Below are positions 34,634 to 43,580 of a DNA stretch of 64,000 bases, piece by piece. Within the stretch, counting starts at the first letter, position 1, and the number at the start of each line of letters is the position of its first letter. Source of the stretch: an uncultured Lachnospiraceae bacterium. GTDB taxonomy: Bacteria; Bacillota; Clostridia; Lachnospirales; Lachnospiraceae. The position numbers and the translations under genes were made by a program. Where the stretch lies: contig ONHF01000011.1 in NCBI GenBank assembly GCA_900317555.1, positions 20,650-84,649 of the forward strand, read 5' to 3'. The notes below the pieces were generated by a model, which did no database searches, was not told where the DNA came from, and was given only the letters and a program-made list of their open reading frames with translations.

Positions 34634-34663
34634 ATTATAAGACGTACCGCCCTTGTTATGCAA
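34634..34663 (-). promoter_or_regulatory. Promoter of the scaffold-GGGtGRT operon
   Basis: TTGCAT (complement of 34658-34663), an 18-base spacer and TATAAT (complement of 34634-34639) form a strong promoter. It lies about 90 bases upstream of the scaffold gene and downstream of the NifX-like gene, making the two genes a separate unit. Confidence 0.6.
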
Positions 34664-34691
34664 GACTTACCGTCAGCGTAACCGTGCAGAA

Positions 34692-35084
34692 TTATCGTGC
34701 GAGCACAGAATTATAAAGGTCAATCGCTTCCTGTGTGTCCAGAAATTCCAGAGAGCCGCAAAGAAGAGCCGAAACAGCCTCCTTACAGTCTCCGGAGACC
34801 CCCGCGTAATACTGAATGCTCTGCTTCGAAAGCGCTTCCCGCATCTTCTTCGAAATGCCGCCGCAGATCACGCTGTCCACGCCATTGGCTTCCAGAAACT
34901 CCGCGATTTCCAGATCCCGCTGCATGGACGGCCAGATTTTTGTTTCTGCCTCCTTTGGAATCTCAAAGTCCTGCGTCCGGAGACACTTTCCGCTCCTGTT
35001 GTCGATGTCAAAGACGCGGAATGTTCCGGCTTTTTCAAAATCCTGCCCGATCTCCCCATGACGAACCGGTACTGCAATAATCAT
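34692..35084 (-). CDS. NifX/NifB-family cofactor-binding protein
   Basis: The 130-residue protein starts MIIAVPVRHGEIGQDFEKAG and contains FRVFDIDNRSGKCLRT and NGVDSVICGGISKKMREAL. This is the compact ribonuclease-H-like fold of dinitrogenase iron-molybdenum cofactor biosynthesis proteins (NifX/NafY/NifB C-terminal). Many such stand-alone proteins occur in organisms without nitrogenase. Their role is probably Fe-S or metal-cluster binding. It precedes the scaffold/GGGtGRT pair by about 150 bases on the same strand, which suggests one functional theme of metal-cluster handling. Confidence 0.8.
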   Translation of the reverse strand: MIIAVPVRHGEIGQDFEKAGTFRVFDIDNRSGKCLRTQDFEIPKEAETKIWPSMQRDLEIAEFLEANGVDSVICGGISKKMREALSKQSIQYYAGVSGDCKEAVSALLCGSLEFLDTQEAIDLYNSVLAR

Positions 35085-35156
35085 GACGCAACCCCCTGAT
35101 ATTTGTATTCTGTCTTCTGCGTCTTCCGGATTCTTTATGCAGTTATTTTACCACTT

Positions 35157-37310
35157 TTACAGTTCGATGTCTTTTGATATACAGGAATGTCCTGACAGTT
35201 TGCAGCTCACCGCATCCGGCTGCGTGAAGCCCGCGTAAACCGTGAACTGACGGCTCCGGATCATACGGTTCCCCCCGGCATCGACGGATGTGAAGGCACG
35301 TTCGGGAAGATCGATCCGTACGGTTTGAACTTCTCCTTCTCCAAGATGGATTCTCCGCACGGCACAAAGGGCCGGGTGCGGCACCGCGTCTTTAAATTCA
35401 TTGTCGTGGATATAAATCTGAAGGACATCGTCCGTCTCCCTGCCGTCATTTCTGACCGTCACGGAGAGCGTTGCTTTTCTTTCTCCGAAGGCGGATTTCC
35501 TGTCGGTATAACCTCTTGTAAAGGTGTTCGCGTCGGTTACCGATACGACATACATATCCTGTACACTGCAGTCTCCGTAGGTCAGACCGAAGCCGAACGG
35601 ATAGACCGGCGTTCCGTCGTAATAGCGGTAGGTCCTGCCGCGCATCGAATAATCTTCAAAGGCCGGCAGGTCATCGCAGGACCGGTAGAACGTAACCGGC
35701 AGCTTACCGGAAGGTGAAACTTCCCCGAACAGGACCTTCGCGACCGCCTCGCCGCCCGCTGCGCCCGGATACCATACCTGCAGTACCGCGTCCGCCTTTT
35801 CGGCAGGAAGTGAAAGATCCAGATCCGAGCCGGACATGTTCAGCAGGATCACTTTCCGCCCCGTGTCCAGGATTCTGCGGACAAGTTCCATCTGGAACGG
35901 CGGAATCGCAACATCCTTTTTATCGCCGGAGAAATAGGCATTTCCGTCATCGCCCTCTTCGCCCTCAAGCGTTTCATCAAGGCCGATGACCAGAACAGTC
36001 ACATCCGAGCATTCTGCGACCGTCAGCGCTTCCGCCATTCTGTCTGCAGACTCCGGCTTCGAGAGCGCCTCCACATTGTCTCTGGACAGATCACAGCCCT
36101 GCGAATACAGCACGCGGATACCGGAAGCGTCCGCGATCTTCTGGATTCCCTCGAGTACGGTCGTATAGCGGGAAGATGTTCCGTGATAGTTACCGATCAG
36201 GGCGCTTCTGGAATTCGCGTTCGGTCCGATCACGCCGATGATCTTGACCGCGGTGCGCTCAAGCGGCAGGATGCCGTTGTTTTTCAAAAGGACAAGGCTT
36301 TCCTCCGCGGCTTTTTCGGCAAGTGCAAGGTGCGCCGGACTTTCGACTTCCTCGTAGGGAATCTGATCGTACGCGGTTTTGTCGAACATGCCCAGCAGAT
36401 ATCTGCATGTGAAAAGTCGAACGCACGCCTGCGTGATGTACTTTTCGTCCACAAGGCCCTCTTTTACCGCGTCCAGAATTTTCTGATACGTGCAGCCGCA
36501 GTTCAGATCCGTGCCGTTTTGCAGGGCAAGCGCCGCCGACTCTTCAGGGCTTCCCGTTACTTTGTGATGCTCATGGAAATCCCGCACGGCCCAGCAGTCG
36601 GAGACGAAATGTCCTTTGAATCCCCATTTACGCCGCAGGATGTTCTGCAGGGAAGGACTCGCGCAGCAGACTTCGCCGTTTGTTCTGTTATAAGCCCCCA
36701 TGACCGCTTCGACTTCTCCATCCTTAACGCAGGCTTCAAAGGCCGGAAGATACGTCTCTTCCATATCCTTCGGACTGACTTTCGCGTTGAACTGATGCCG
36801 CAGTGCTTCCGGTCCCGAATGCACCGCGAAATGTTTGGCACAGGCTGCTGCCCGCATGTACTTGCCATCCCCCTGAATGCCGCGGATAAACCGGACCGCC
36901 AGCACCGATGTCAGGAACGGGTCCTCGCCGTAGGTCTCATGTCCCCGGCCCCAGCGGGGATCCCGGAAAATATTGACATTCGGCGCCCAGAACGTAATTC
37001 CTTTATAAATATCCCGGTCTCCATACGCTCTCTGCGCGTTGTATTTGGCCCTGCCTTCCACGGAAATCACCTTGCCGATTTCCTCCATAAGGTCCGGATC
37101 GCAGGCAGCCGCAAGACCGATCGCCTGCGGAAAAACGGTTGCCGTCCCGGCTCTCGCGACGCCGTGCAGTGCTTCGTTCCACCAGTTGTAAGCCGGAATG
37201 TGCAGCCGTTCAATCGCGGGAGCATCGTAGCGCAGCTGCGAGGCTTTTTCTTCAAGTGTCATTTTCGCGACCAGTTTCTCGGCTGCCGCTTTTGCTTTTG
37301 CTCTGTCCAT
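35157..37310 (-). CDS. Glycoside hydrolase family 3 (beta-glucosidase / beta-xylosidase type)
   Basis: The 717-residue cytoplasmic protein has no signal peptide. The GH3 N domain carries APNVNIFRDPRWGRGHETYGED and AACAKHFAVHSGPEALRH. The nucleophile Asp238 lies in FVSDCWAVRDFHEH. The GH3 C domain (VLLKNNGILPL, IGPNANSRSALIGNY) and the C-terminal FnIII-like domain (LTYGDCSVQDM ... DAVPHPALCAVRRI) are present. I chose the ATG at 37310, 7 bases after AGGTG; an ATG two codons upstream is too close. It is divergent from the AraC regulator and near the ABC importer, suggesting hydrolysis of imported oligosaccharides. The exact specificity is not assigned. Confidence 0.92.
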   Translation of the reverse strand: MDRAKAKAAAEKLVAKMTLEEKASQLRYDAPAIERLHIPAYNWWNEALHGVARAGTATVFPQAIGLAAACDPDLMEEIGKVISVEGRAKYNAQRAYGDRDIYKGITFWAPNVNIFRDPRWGRGHETYGEDPFLTSVLAVRFIRGIQGDGKYMRAAACAKHFAVHSGPEALRHQFNAKVSPKDMEETYLPAFEACVKDGEVEAVMGAYNRTNGEVCCASPSLQNILRRKWGFKGHFVSDCWAVRDFHEHHKVTGSPEESAALALQNGTDLNCGCTYQKILDAVKEGLVDEKYITQACVRLFTCRYLLGMFDKTAYDQIPYEEVESPAHLALAEKAAEESLVLLKNNGILPLERTAVKIIGVIGPNANSRSALIGNYHGTSSRYTTVLEGIQKIADASGIRVLYSQGCDLSRDNVEALSKPESADRMAEALTVAECSDVTVLVIGLDETLEGEEGDDGNAYFSGDKKDVAIPPFQMELVRRILDTGRKVILLNMSGSDLDLSLPAEKADAVLQVWYPGAAGGEAVAKVLFGEVSPSGKLPVTFYRSCDDLPAFEDYSMRGRTYRYYDGTPVYPFGFGLTYGDCSVQDMYVVSVTDANTFTRGYTDRKSAFGERKATLSVTVRNDGRETDDVLQIYIHDNEFKDAVPHPALCAVRRIHLGEGEVQTVRIDLPERAFTSVDAGGNRMIRSRQFTVYAGFTQPDAVSCKLSGHSCISKDIEL

Positions 37311-37372
37311 TTTCATTCACCTTAAAGTATTGTAAAATTATAATATCTGTCTGACGGGAAAGGAGGTATTCC

Positions 37373-38371
37373 ATGAGCAGTCTGACCGCCAGTGAAATTG
37401 CGCGCTTCCGTGACAAGGCTCTCGGCTCGGTTCCCGCCAAATACCGGCAGCCCGATGTCGACGACTACGGCGGGCGCACGATGAAAGATGATTCTCTTGA
37501 AATTGTGGATTATGTTCCTCAGACACATGTAAGAATCTGGTATAACTGCCAGATGGAAGGCTATGAGCTGCACCATCACGCGGCTCTCGAAATCATTTAC
37601 TGTGTTCAGAATACGTACACCGTGACCGCAGGACGCGAAACATTTTCGCTCGGAGAGGGTGATATCCTGTTCATCCCCCCGAATGTCATCCACCGGCTGA
37701 TCGGCGGCGTGCAGGGTGTACGCTTCATCATGCTCTTCGACCTGGAGCCCGCTTCCATGTTCCGCGAAACGAGGCTTCTCGCTCCTGTTATGAACGGGCC
37801 GTTCCATCTTCGCAAGAAGGACAGGCCCGACCTTTACTGCGCCGTGCAGGAACGGTTCGAGCGTATGATCGACCTGTACTTTTCCCAGCAGGCGATGTGG
37901 GAAATCAGCGTTTACACTGAGCTTTTGAATATCGCGGCAGCAATTGGAAGAGATTATTTCGACAAAACAAACAGCTTCTCCCCTTCCTCAAGTGAACACG
38001 GAAAGATCAACTATGACAAATTTTCCGCTCTGCTTGACTATATCGATGAACACTACAGTGAAGATATTTCGCTCATGGACGCCGCTTCCTATGTCGGTTT
38101 TTCCAAGTTCCATTTTACGAGGCTGTTCCACGAATATACCGGCACAACCTTTTATGACTATCTTCTCCGGCGGAGAATCCGGGCGGCGCAGAAAATGCTC
38201 GGCACGGATCTTTCCGTCACGGAAATCTCCTACCGGTGCGGTTTTCACAACCTGACTTCGTTCAGCAGAAGCTTCCGTTCATTCACCGGCATTTCGCCGT
38301 CAGCGTACAGAAACTACGCCGAGCGCTATCATGGAAAATTTTCGGATCGAATTATACTGCCGGAGGAATGA
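37373..38371 (+). CDS. AraC-family transcriptional regulator
   Basis: The 332-residue protein has an N-terminal cupin-type sensor domain (ELHHHAALEIIYCVQNTYTVTAG, GDILFIPPNVIHRL). The C-terminal AraC domain has two helix-turn-helix units (DISLMDAASYVGFSKFHFTRLF and TEISYRCGFHNLTSFSRSFR). AAAGGAGG precedes the start. It is divergent from the GH3 gene across a 62-base gap and convergent with the sugar ABC operon. It is the likely local activator of both, responding to a sugar ligand. Confidence 0.92.
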   Translation: MSSLTASEIARFRDKALGSVPAKYRQPDVDDYGGRTMKDDSLEIVDYVPQTHVRIWYNCQMEGYELHHHAALEIIYCVQNTYTVTAGRETFSLGEGDILFIPPNVIHRLIGGVQGVRFIMLFDLEPASMFRETRLLAPVMNGPFHLRKKDRPDLYCAVQERFERMIDLYFSQQAMWEISVYTELLNIAAAIGRDYFDKTNSFSPSSSEHGKINYDKFSALLDYIDEHYSEDISLMDAASYVGFSKFHFTRLFHEYTGTTFYDYLLRRRIRAAQKMLGTDLSVTEISYRCGFHNLTSFSRSFRSFTGISPSAYRNYAERYHGKFSDRIILPEE

Positions 38372-38390
38372 ACCTCCGGCAGTATTTTTA
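38354..38390 (+). terminator. Terminator of the AraC regulator gene
   Basis: ATACTGCCGGAGG pairs with CCTCCGGCAGTAT around a 6-base loop and is followed by TTTTTA. The left arm overlaps the last codons of the regulator. Confidence 0.8.
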
Positions 38391-39230
38391 TCCTTTGACA
38401 CTGCCAAGAGCGACACCCGCGACGATATATCTGGAAAGCGCCAGATAGATGACAATCAGAGGAAGCGCCGTCAAAGAAAGTCCGAGATAAACGGCGCCGT
38501 ACTCTGTTTTGTAGATATCACCTCGCAGCAGAGAAATCATGATCGGCAGCGTGAACTTGTTCTGCTTGGTCAGAAGAACGAGCGGCGTGAACAGATTGTT
38601 CCACGAAGAAACAAACGTGAAGATCGCCTGTGTCGCGATCGCGGGTTTCATAATCGGCAGCGCGATATGATTGAAAATATAGAATTCCTTCGCTCCATCG
38701 ATTCTCGCGGACTGCACGATTTCAAGGGAAAGCGCAGGCTTCATATACTGCCGCATGAAGAACACCATCGAAGGCGCCGCAATGGCCGGCAGAATCAGCA
38801 TGATCAGCTTGTTGGTCATGTGAATCCGGTAAACCATCTGATAGAAGCCGATCGTCGTGATCTGCGCCGGAATCATCATAACCGCCAGAATAAAGCGGAA
38901 AAACGCATCGCGCAGCTTCCAGTCATAAACGACGAGTGCGTACGCCGTCAGTGTCGAGAAATAGGTTGACAGAGCCGTCGCCGCGACCGAAACAATCATC
39001 GAATTCATGAATCCGACGCTCGGCTTGAAGCTCTTGCCAAGCAGAATCTTCATGTTCTTTGAAAGGTAGTGCGAAGGAATCAGTGAAACCGCGTGCGCCT
39101 GAATCTGCGGCGTGGATCTTGTAGCGTTGACCAGCATGATAACAAACGGCAGTATGCTGATAATTGCAAGAAGCACGCAGATGATGAAGATGATGGTTCT
39201 GGCGCCGTAATGCTTTTTCGATTTGCTCAT
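38388..39230 (-). CDS. Carbohydrate ABC transporter permease (MalG-type)
   Basis: The 280-residue protein has six membrane segments. The EAA motif region reads EIVQSARIDGAKEFYIFNHIALPIMKPA, typical of the CUT1 family MalG/LacG permeases that contact the ATPase. Its start overlaps the stop of the partner permease by 4 bases. No ATPase gene lies in the cluster, so it probably uses a shared MsmK/UgpC-type ATPase encoded elsewhere. Confidence 0.9.
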   Translation of the reverse strand: MSKSKKHYGARTIIFIICVLLAIISILPFVIMLVNATRSTPQIQAHAVSLIPSHYLSKNMKILLGKSFKPSVGFMNSMIVSVAATALSTYFSTLTAYALVVYDWKLRDAFFRFILAVMMIPAQITTIGFYQMVYRIHMTNKLIMLILPAIAAPSMVFFMRQYMKPALSLEIVQSARIDGAKEFYIFNHIALPIMKPAIATQAIFTFVSSWNNLFTPLVLLTKQNKFTLPIMISLLRGDIYKTEYGAVYLGLSLTALPLIVIYLALSRYIVAGVALGSVKG

Positions 39231-40204
39231 CTTGCGCCCTCCTTCTTTGCCCTGCGTTCTTTCTTCGCTTCGGCCTTCTCAATCCTGCGCAGTTTTTCCT
39301 CATCCTTATCCCGCAGCAGGTAAAACAGCACCGCGGAGCTTAAAATAATCAGAACGAACATAATCATGCTGGCCGCAGCCGCGCGGTTGTACAGATACCC
39401 GCCGCTGAAAGCCTGATTGTAAATAAAGACATTTGTTGTCAGCGTCGCGTTGTCCGGTCCTCCAAGAAGGAAAAGCTTCGGGATATCGAACATATTCAGA
39501 CCGCCGATCAGACTCGTAACCAGCGTGAAAAGAAGGATTGTGCGGATGTTGGGGAGAGTAACGCGCCAGAACGTCTGCCAGCCGTTTGCGCCGTCCACTT
39601 CCGCCGCATCAAAAATATCAGGGCTGATGCCCAGAACGCCCGAGATCAGGATGATCATGGTATAGCCGTACCACATCCATGTCTGGATGAAGATAACGAT
39701 GCCGCGGGCGACATTTTTCTTGACCAGAAAGTTATAAGGCTCGGAGAGAATACCGAATCTCGTCAGGAGATCATTCACAGGCCCCATAGGATATCCGAAC
39801 AGCGCGTTGAACAGAATCGCGACCGTTGCCGCCGTGATGATGTTCGGCATATAAAACAGGACCTTGAAAGCGCCCTCTCCCGGAATCTTGAACCTGCGGT
39901 TCGTGAACCACGCCGCGAGCAGCAGCGCGAGCGCGAGCTGCGGTATGAAGTTCAGGATCCACATGACAAGCGTATTCTTCAGCGCGATCAGGAAAGTAGG
40001 ACTTGTCAGGATCGTCCGGAAGTTCAGGAACGGATCATGCCACAGGAAATGGAATGTGGTCTTGCCGATGCCTTTGAGGTCCGTAAATCCGATAAACGCC
40101 GTATAGAGCGTCGGATACAGCGAAAATACCGCAAAAGCAATGACAAATGGCAGGCTGAAAAGATAGCCGTATTTGGCGTATCCGACGCGTTTCTTTTTCT
40201 TCAT
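39227..40204 (-). CDS. Carbohydrate ABC transporter permease (MalF-type)
   Basis: The 325-residue protein has six membrane segments. The EAA motif lies around PDIFDAAEVDGANGWQTFWRVTLPNI, typical of CUT1 MalF/UgpA permeases. The charged C-terminus (RDKDEEKLRRIEKAEAKKER) is an unusual cytoplasmic tail. The start follows a GGGGT ribosome binding site. It lies between the substrate-binding protein and the second permease. Confidence 0.9.
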   Translation of the reverse strand: MKKKKRVGYAKYGYLFSLPFVIAFAVFSLYPTLYTAFIGFTDLKGIGKTTFHFLWHDPFLNFRTILTSPTFLIALKNTLVMWILNFIPQLALALLLAAWFTNRRFKIPGEGAFKVLFYMPNIITAATVAILFNALFGYPMGPVNDLLTRFGILSEPYNFLVKKNVARGIVIFIQTWMWYGYTMIILISGVLGISPDIFDAAEVDGANGWQTFWRVTLPNIRTILLFTLVTSLIGGLNMFDIPKLFLLGGPDNATLTTNVFIYNQAFSGGYLYNRAAAASMIMFVLIILSSAVLFYLLRDKDEEKLRRIEKAEAKKERRAKKEGAR

Positions 40205-40297
40205 TGTTTTACCCCGAATTGTTCTTCTATGAAATAAGGAGGGCAGGGCAGCTCCCCGGAAAGAGGCCGCCCTGCCTGTTATGAAGACTATGATGAT

Positions 40298-41785
40298 TTA
40301 CTGTGCCGCTTCAATTCCAAGATTGTCAGATACTGTCTGCTTGAAATCCTTGATGGCCGCATCGCGGTCCTTCTCACCTGCCGCGTAAGCGCGTACCTGA
40401 TCTCTCCAGATCTGATTGATGGACTCGTCATACTGGGTCAGATTCTTGCCGTTCGCGTACTGGTTTGCGGGAACAAAATAATCGAACATGTTCTCGCCGC
40501 CGAGGAACTCGAGTTTGCCGTCCGACTTCGACATGACAGTGCCGGATGCAACCGCGTCCTTCGTGCCGCCTTCGCCGTTGAGCGTGCCGTTCGCCCACTT
40601 GTACTGCAGGCCGTCTTCGCTTGTATCCAGCGTGATCCACTCGATGAGCTGTTTCACAGCGTCAGTCTTCTTGGAATCCATGTTCTTGTTGGCAAGCAGC
40701 CATGTGCCGCCCCAGAAGAAGCCGATCGGGGAATCGCAGACTGCCCAGTCGCCGTAGGTTCCTTCGCCGGTCTTCGTGCCGCCGCAGTTCGGAGCCAGTG
40801 TATAGTTGATCAGCCAGGCGGGTCCGAAGAAGCCGAATACCGGTTTCTGTCCTTCACCCTTCATGTCCGCGAACCATGCGTCCTGCCAGTCCTGTGTGAT
40901 ATTGGACCAGCCGTTGTCGGTCAGATTCTTGGAGATATCAAGGAACGCTTCTCTCTTGGGGTCGATCTGCAGCTGGCCTGCGTCATTGAGCCAGCCCTTG
41001 TCCGAGCTGTTCTCTACAGCGTGCCATACATCGCCGTCACCCGAAACGATCGCATCGCCCTTGTCTGCGAGCTTCTTCGCTGCTTCCCAGAATTTGTCGA
41101 ACGAACCGGAGCCGCCGCCGATGATCTTGGAGATTTCCTTCGGATCGTCCGTTCCGAAAACATCCTTCGCGATCGAGCGTCTGTAGATAAAGCAGCCGCC
41201 GGTTGCCTGATATCCGAGAGCATCCAGATCGCCGTTTGTATTCGTGCCGATATCAATTGTATACTGTGCGATATCCGCATCTTTCAGCGCTTTATCGACA
41301 TCTATGCCCAGATCCTTGTAAGGCATCGCGTAATCCTGCATGTCGCCCTTTGTGTATTTCAGGACGAAAGCGGACTCTGCGCAGTACATATCCGGCTGAT
41401 CGTCGCCGCCTGCCTGCAGTGCCTGATCAAGTGCCGGCTGATAAGCGCCGTCGGTTGTCGCGATGATCGTCGAGCTGACTTTATAAGGAAAATCCGGATG
41501 ATCTTTCAGATAGTGGTCAACCATGCCCGGAACTTCGTTCGTGAATGTCCAGAGATTGATCGTGCCTTCCTTGCCGCCGTTCGCGGGTGTGGACTCAATC
41601 GGCTCTGTAGCCGCTTCCGTGGAAGCAGCAGCCTCTTCTGTAGCAGCTTCTGTCGCGGCTTCCGTCCCTGCCTCCTCCGAAGATGCCTTCGCAGTATCTT
41701 CCTTCGTGCCGGAGCTTCCGCAGCCGGCGAGCATGGACGCTGCCATGACTCCCGTCAAAACCATGGCTAATGCCTTCTTTTTCAT
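40298..41785 (-). CDS. Sugar ABC transporter substrate-binding lipoprotein
   Basis: The 495-residue protein has a lipoprotein signal (AMVLTGVMAASMLAGCGSS), then a Thr/Ala/Glu-rich linker (TEAATEAATEEAAASTE) and a family 1 extracellular solute-binding fold (NLWTFTNEVPGMVDHYLK ... YDESINQIWRDQVRAYAAG). AAGGAGGTACGT fixes the start at 41785, excluding seven upstream residues. It is first of three genes (SBP, MalF-type, MalG-type). Near the GH3 gene, it probably captures an oligosaccharide. A possible CcpA site lies in its promoter region. Confidence 0.92.
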   Translation of the reverse strand: MKKKALAMVLTGVMAASMLAGCGSSGTKEDTAKASSEEAGTEAATEAATEEAAASTEAATEPIESTPANGGKEGTINLWTFTNEVPGMVDHYLKDHPDFPYKVSSTIIATTDGAYQPALDQALQAGGDDQPDMYCAESAFVLKYTKGDMQDYAMPYKDLGIDVDKALKDADIAQYTIDIGTNTNGDLDALGYQATGGCFIYRRSIAKDVFGTDDPKEISKIIGGGSGSFDKFWEAAKKLADKGDAIVSGDGDVWHAVENSSDKGWLNDAGQLQIDPKREAFLDISKNLTDNGWSNITQDWQDAWFADMKGEGQKPVFGFFGPAWLINYTLAPNCGGTKTGEGTYGDWAVCDSPIGFFWGGTWLLANKNMDSKKTDAVKQLIEWITLDTSEDGLQYKWANGTLNGEGGTKDAVASGTVMSKSDGKLEFLGGENMFDYFVPANQYANGKNLTQYDESINQIWRDQVRAYAAGEKDRDAAIKDFKQTVSDNLGIEAAQ

Positions 41786-41861
41786 ACGTACCTCCTTGCA
41801 ATACATTTACAGCTGTTTCCCATTGCAGCTGTCTGTCCCCTGTTACATATTATTTGTATCA

Positions 41862-41875
41862 TCTAATCGTTTTCG
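41862..41875 (-). promoter_or_regulatory. Possible CcpA (cre) site upstream of the sugar ABC operon
   Basis: CGAAAACGATTAGA on the minus strand matches 12 of 14 positions of the cre consensus TGWAANCGNTNWCA. It sits about 80 bases upstream of the substrate-binding protein start, so it could mediate glucose repression. The rest of the gap to 42090 is AT-rich and shows no gene. Confidence 0.4.
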
Positions 41876-42092
41876 CATGTTGACATAAATTGCGGTCTGT
41901 TTGACAGTTATTGCCGTTTTGCACATTTTTATAGCGGTTATGGCGGTTGTATAGGTAATTTTAACTGTTTGTCTACGGAAAAACAGATCATTTCCGTTTC
42001 ATGTAAGTGATTTTGCTGTTATTTTTTGTGATAAGCAGTAAATTTATTGCTATGCACATATTGCTTTGCAAAGAGCCGACAGACTGCAGAAG

Positions 42093-42140
42093 AAAAGCCG
42101 AAGCAGACTGCCAGACTGTGGCAGGTCCGCTCCGGCTTTT
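42093..42140 (-). terminator. Terminator after the metal exporter gene
   Basis: AAAAGCCG and CGGCTTTT arms close a longer GC-rich hairpin with an inner TGCC/GGCA helix. In the minus direction it runs into TTTTCTTCTG. Confidence 0.65.
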
Positions 42141-42151
42141 CCGTGATCATA

Positions 42152-43033
42152 TCAGAACGTAATTTTCAAAAACTCAAATAACAGTCCCCAGCATACACCG
42201 ATGACATACAGAAGAAGCGCCGCCTTCCCGTTTTCCGAAGGGTGTCTTTCATTCGTCCGGAACAGGACAAGAAGGCCCACGCCCGCGCCGACGAGCAGGC
42301 CCGCCATCATCTGCCCCGCGCCGAGCATGCCGGACAGATACAGCTGCGTAATCATAACAGAAGCGGCGCAGTTCGGGATCAGCCCGATCAGAGCGGCCAA
42401 AACAACGCCGATCACCGGACGATTTGTAAGGAAGCCCGCAATTGCCTGCTGGCCGAAGCCTTCGACCAGAACAGTCAGCACCAGACTGATCAGAAAGACA
42501 AACACAATAATATGCAGCGTATGAATAAATGCTGCTTTCAGGACGCCGCCCTCTTCGCCGTCCTCGCTGCCGCAGTGTTCGTCTTCACAGAGGTCACGGA
42601 TGTGTTTTTCGGTCTTGTGCCGGTACTTCGTGAACCGGAGAGCGAAATCAACCGCCATGCCAGACACCGCGCCGATGACCGCCTTTGTCAGAAGGATCTT
42701 TAAAACCGACACCGCCGGTACCCTCTCCGATATAAAGATCGGCAGCATTTCGTCTGATGTGGAAAGAAAAACAGAAAGCAGCGTTCCGATCGAAATCAGT
42801 CCTCCGGAATACAGGCTCGCGGCAGCCGCCGAAAACCCGCACTGCGGAACAACGCCGACCGCGGCGCCGACCGCAGGGCTGAAACGCCCGAATTTCTGCA
42901 GCAGATCCACCGACGCGTTCGATGCTTTGCGTTCCAGTATTTCCATAACAATGTAAGTCGCGAACAGGAAGGGAATGAGCTTGGCCGTGTCGGTAAGAGC
43001 ATCCTGCAGCGCGTCGAGTATCATTTCCGTCAT
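42152..43033 (-). CDS. Putative 10TM heavy-metal / manganese exporter (ArsP_2 type)
   Basis: This is a 293-residue integral membrane protein. Conserved features are GVVPQCGFSAAAASLYSGG, FLSTSDEMLPI and a second related repeat GLIPNCAASVMITQLYLSG. A His/Cys/Asp/Glu-rich cytoplasmic loop (RHKTEKHIRDLCEDEHCG) could bind metal. These match the "putative 10TM heavy-metal exporter / putative manganese transporter" family. The ATG overlaps the stop of the Fur-family regulator by 4 bases, so metal-dependent control is very likely. The metal itself is not known from sequence. Confidence 0.82.
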   Translation of the reverse strand: MTEMILDALQDALTDTAKLIPFLFATYIVMEILERKASNASVDLLQKFGRFSPAVGAAVGVVPQCGFSAAAASLYSGGLISIGTLLSVFLSTSDEMLPIFISERVPAVSVLKILLTKAVIGAVSGMAVDFALRFTKYRHKTEKHIRDLCEDEHCGSEDGEEGGVLKAAFIHTLHIIVFVFLISLVLTVLVEGFGQQAIAGFLTNRPVIGVVLAALIGLIPNCAASVMITQLYLSGMLGAGQMMAGLLVGAGVGLLVLFRTNERHPSENGKAALLLYVIGVCWGLLFEFLKITF

Positions 43034-43491
43034 AATTTCGTACCTTTCTCCGGTTTCTTGTCCTGTGTCTGTCCCTTCATGCGCACAATGCCGCGGCATT
43101 CGCTGCAAAGGCCGGTCAGCATCGACTCTCCGCAGTCCAGAAGGAAACCATGATCATCCATGAGGTGCTCCTGAATTTCACGCATGAATCCGCAGTTCAG
43201 ATGGATGACCTTGCCGCAGCGGCTGCAGCAAAGATGCAGATGCTCCGCGCATTGCAGCCCCGGCCGCATATACTGGTAATATTTCTCCTCTTCTTCGGGC
43301 GCTTTCAGGGCGATCAGCATCTGATCCTGAACCAGCCTGTCGAGATTCCGGTAGACGGTCGCGAGATTGACCTTTATTCCTTCCTCCGCCATTCTCCCGT
43401 AGATTCCCGCGGCACTCATGCGTCTGTCCGGCTGCTCTTCAAAATATTGCAGAATCCGGGTTCTGTGTCTGGAATGATATTCTTTTGCCAT
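43030..43491 (-). CDS. Fur-family metal-dependent regulator
   Basis: The 153-residue protein has an N-terminal winged helix (MSAAGIYGRMAEEGIKVNLATVYRNLDRLV). The dimerisation domain includes HLHLCCSRCGKVIHLNC and GLCSECRG, two CxxC pairs of a structural zinc site. The start at 43491 follows AAAGGAAACG; longer in-frame extensions lack a binding site and would cross the operators. It leads an operon with the 10TM exporter. Upstream are two near-identical palindromes, probably its own operators. Fur, Zur, PerR or Mur type cannot be decided. Confidence 0.9.
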   Translation of the reverse strand: MAKEYHSRHRTRILQYFEEQPDRRMSAAGIYGRMAEEGIKVNLATVYRNLDRLVQDQMLIALKAPEEEEKYYQYMRPGLQCAEHLHLCCSRCGKVIHLNCGFMREIQEHLMDDHGFLLDCGESMLTGLCSECRGIVRMKGQTQDKKPEKGTKL

Positions 43492-43511
43492 CGTTTCCTT
43501 TCTGCTTGAAT

Positions 43512-43528
43512 ATGCAAATGATTTGCAT
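43512..43528. promoter_or_regulatory. Fur-family operator, proximal copy
   Basis: ATGCAAATGATTTGCAT contains the perfect 7-1-7 inverted repeat TGCAAAT-N-ATTTGCA, the layout typical of Fur-family boxes. It lies 20 bases upstream of the regulator start codon. Confidence 0.7.
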
Positions 43529-43554
43529 CTTGCAATAATTGTCATTATACGCAT

Positions 43555-43571
43555 TTGCAAATGATTTGCAA
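43555..43571. promoter_or_regulatory. Fur-family operator, distal copy
   Basis: TTGCAAATGATTTGCAA repeats the same 7-1-7 palindrome, centred 43 bases from the first (about four helical turns). Two identical sites support autoregulation of the fur-exporter operon. Confidence 0.7.
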
Positions 43572-43580
43572 GTGTTTTGT

